In this document: positions 7,332-7,489 of the stretch, piece by piece
Position numbering within the stretch: position 1 is the stretch's first letter
How the letters are laid out: each line of letters opens with the position of its first letter
Assembly: GCA_937927265.1 (NCBI GenBank)
Contig: CALBCO010000147.1
Span: 1-7,489, forward strand
Source: an uncultured Verrucomicrobiae bacterium
GTDB lineage: Bacteria > Verrucomicrobiota > Verrucomicrobiia > Palsa-1439
DNA: 7,489 nt
Direction of reading: 5' to 3'
Translations under genes and position numbers: made by a program
The notes under the pieces: model-generated
Databases searched by the model: none
What the model was told of the DNA's origin: nothing
What the model saw: only the letters and a program-made list of their open reading frames with translations

Positions 7332-7363
7332 CTCTGCCAGAATCTTAGCCTAAGCTGGCGGAG
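7332..7363 (+). terminator. Bipartite hairpin after the propeller gene, possible terminator
   Basis: CTCTGCCAG (7332-7340) pairs with CTGGCGGAG (7355-7363): nine pairs including one G-U. Inside the loop CTTA (7344-7347) pairs with TAAG (7351-7354) around a 3-nt loop, leaving a bulged AAT. An alternative stem CTGGC/GCCAG (7355-7359 with 7363-7367) would exclude the first. It starts 13 nt after the TGA of the propeller gene, where a terminator is expected, but no T-run follows (CCAGTACC comes next). It may therefore be a Rho-associated 3' end, a leader structure of the next gene, or the end of a mobile element. Confidence 0.35.
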
Positions 7364-7390
7364 CCAGTACCAAGGGGTTGATCTTTGTTT

Positions 7391-7396
7391 TATACT
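7391..7396 (+). promoter_or_regulatory. Possible -10 element before the right-edge gene
   Basis: TATACT matches the -10 consensus at 5 of 6 positions and sits in the only AT-rich patch of this gap (TTTGTTTTATACT). At 17-18 bp upstream there is no recognisable -35 hexamer; a TTGATC at 7378-7383 is too close to serve. Transcription would start around 7403, almost at the candidate ribosome-binding site. Low confidence. Confidence 0.2.
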
Positions 7397-7414
7397 GACC
7401 GCAGGAAGACGGAG

Positions 7415-7489
7415 TTGCTGACCCGCTATGAGCAAGACATTGTCGGTGTCTTGGATTGCTTTGACCGCGTGGTGGTCACAGGGACGTTG
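7415..7489 (+). CDS. N-terminal fragment of a conserved unknown protein, cut by the window edge
   Basis: Twenty-five codons are visible, reading LLTRYEQDIVGVLDCF followed by DRVVVTGTL, in a frame open since the TGA at 7379-7381. I recognise the pattern 'xxLLxRYxxxIxGVLxCFDRVVxTGTL' as the start of a family of roughly 400-450-residue proteins that I recall from planctomycetes, Verrucomicrobia and similar genomes, usually annotated as hypothetical; its function is not known to me. No ATG exists in frame. The best start is TTG 7415, with AGGAAG (7403-7408) as a Shine-Dalgarno six bases upstream; TTG 7385 is another option. AAG at 7406-7408 falls where an ATG would give a natural MTELLTRY start, so loss of the start codon by one substitution is also possible. 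The gene runs in the same direction as the propeller gene, about 96 bp after its stop. The rest lies outside the window. Confidence 0.55.
   Translation, partial: MLTRYEQDIVGVLDCFDRVVVTGTL

Noticed and set aside
7428..7489. ATG at 7428 opening a frame reading MSKTLSVSWIALTAWW
   Set aside because: The overlapping frame through 7415 gives a recognised conserved pattern, while this one gives no family-like sequence; the ATG arises from TAT-GAG codons of the real frame.
1..7489. CRISPR array, tRNA, rRNA, complete insertion sequence or defence system
   Set aside because: No regularly spaced repeats, cloverleaf-like segments, rRNA motifs, transposase motifs or recognisable defence genes were seen on either strand.

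Overview
The window is GC-rich (about 60% by eye) bacterial DNA with almost no intergenic space. It probably comes from the Planctomycetes-Verrucomicrobia group, most likely Verrucomicrobiota. The evidence is the gene content: type I sulfatases, one with a chitobiase-type C-terminal domain, beside a very large exported PQQ-type propeller protein. That protein ends in an Ig-like domain, an Asp-rich calcium-binding segment and a C-terminal beta module of the 'ITWSAVAGVRYRIQYS ... RFYRI' kind common in that phylum. The taxonomic call is inference from memory of these architectures; there is no rRNA or marker gene here.

Layout. Bases 1-106 hold no gene, only weak dyads downstream of the leftward operon. 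Bases 107-3322 (minus strand) hold two sulfatase genes read leftward and joined by an ATGA stop/start overlap. The upstream gene (3322 to 1682) is intact, 546 aa, and resembles heparan N-sulfatase (SGSH-like). The downstream gene (1685 to 107) has its conserved N-terminus in one frame and the rest in another. One surplus G in a GGGG run (plus-strand C1635-1638) accounts for the break, so it is either a recent pseudogene or an indel error; without the extra base it encodes a 525-aa sulfatase. Bases 3323-3424 are a short divergent promoter region. Bases 3425-7318 (plus strand) encode a 1297-aa exported protein: signal peptide, methyltransferase-like Rossmann domain with a damaged SAM motif, two PQQ-type propellers, Ig-like domain, TSP3/dockerin-like Asp repeats and a terminal beta domain. 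Bases 7319-7489 contain a bipartite hairpin and the first ~25 codons of another gene, apparently without an ATG start, cut by the window edge.

How they may work together. The sulfatases would remove sulfate esters or N-sulfates from glycans, and the large exported protein may act at the envelope or cell surface of the same cell. Divergent transcription from a 102-bp gap makes shared control plausible, but the substrate and the role of the propeller protein cannot be read from the sequence. No sulfatase-maturing enzyme, glycoside hydrolase, transporter, CRISPR array, tRNA, rRNA or complete insertion sequence is present. I found no clearly new multi-gene system. The most unusual items are the frameshifted sulfatase, the exported degenerate methyltransferase-propeller fusion, and the ATG-less gene at the right edge.
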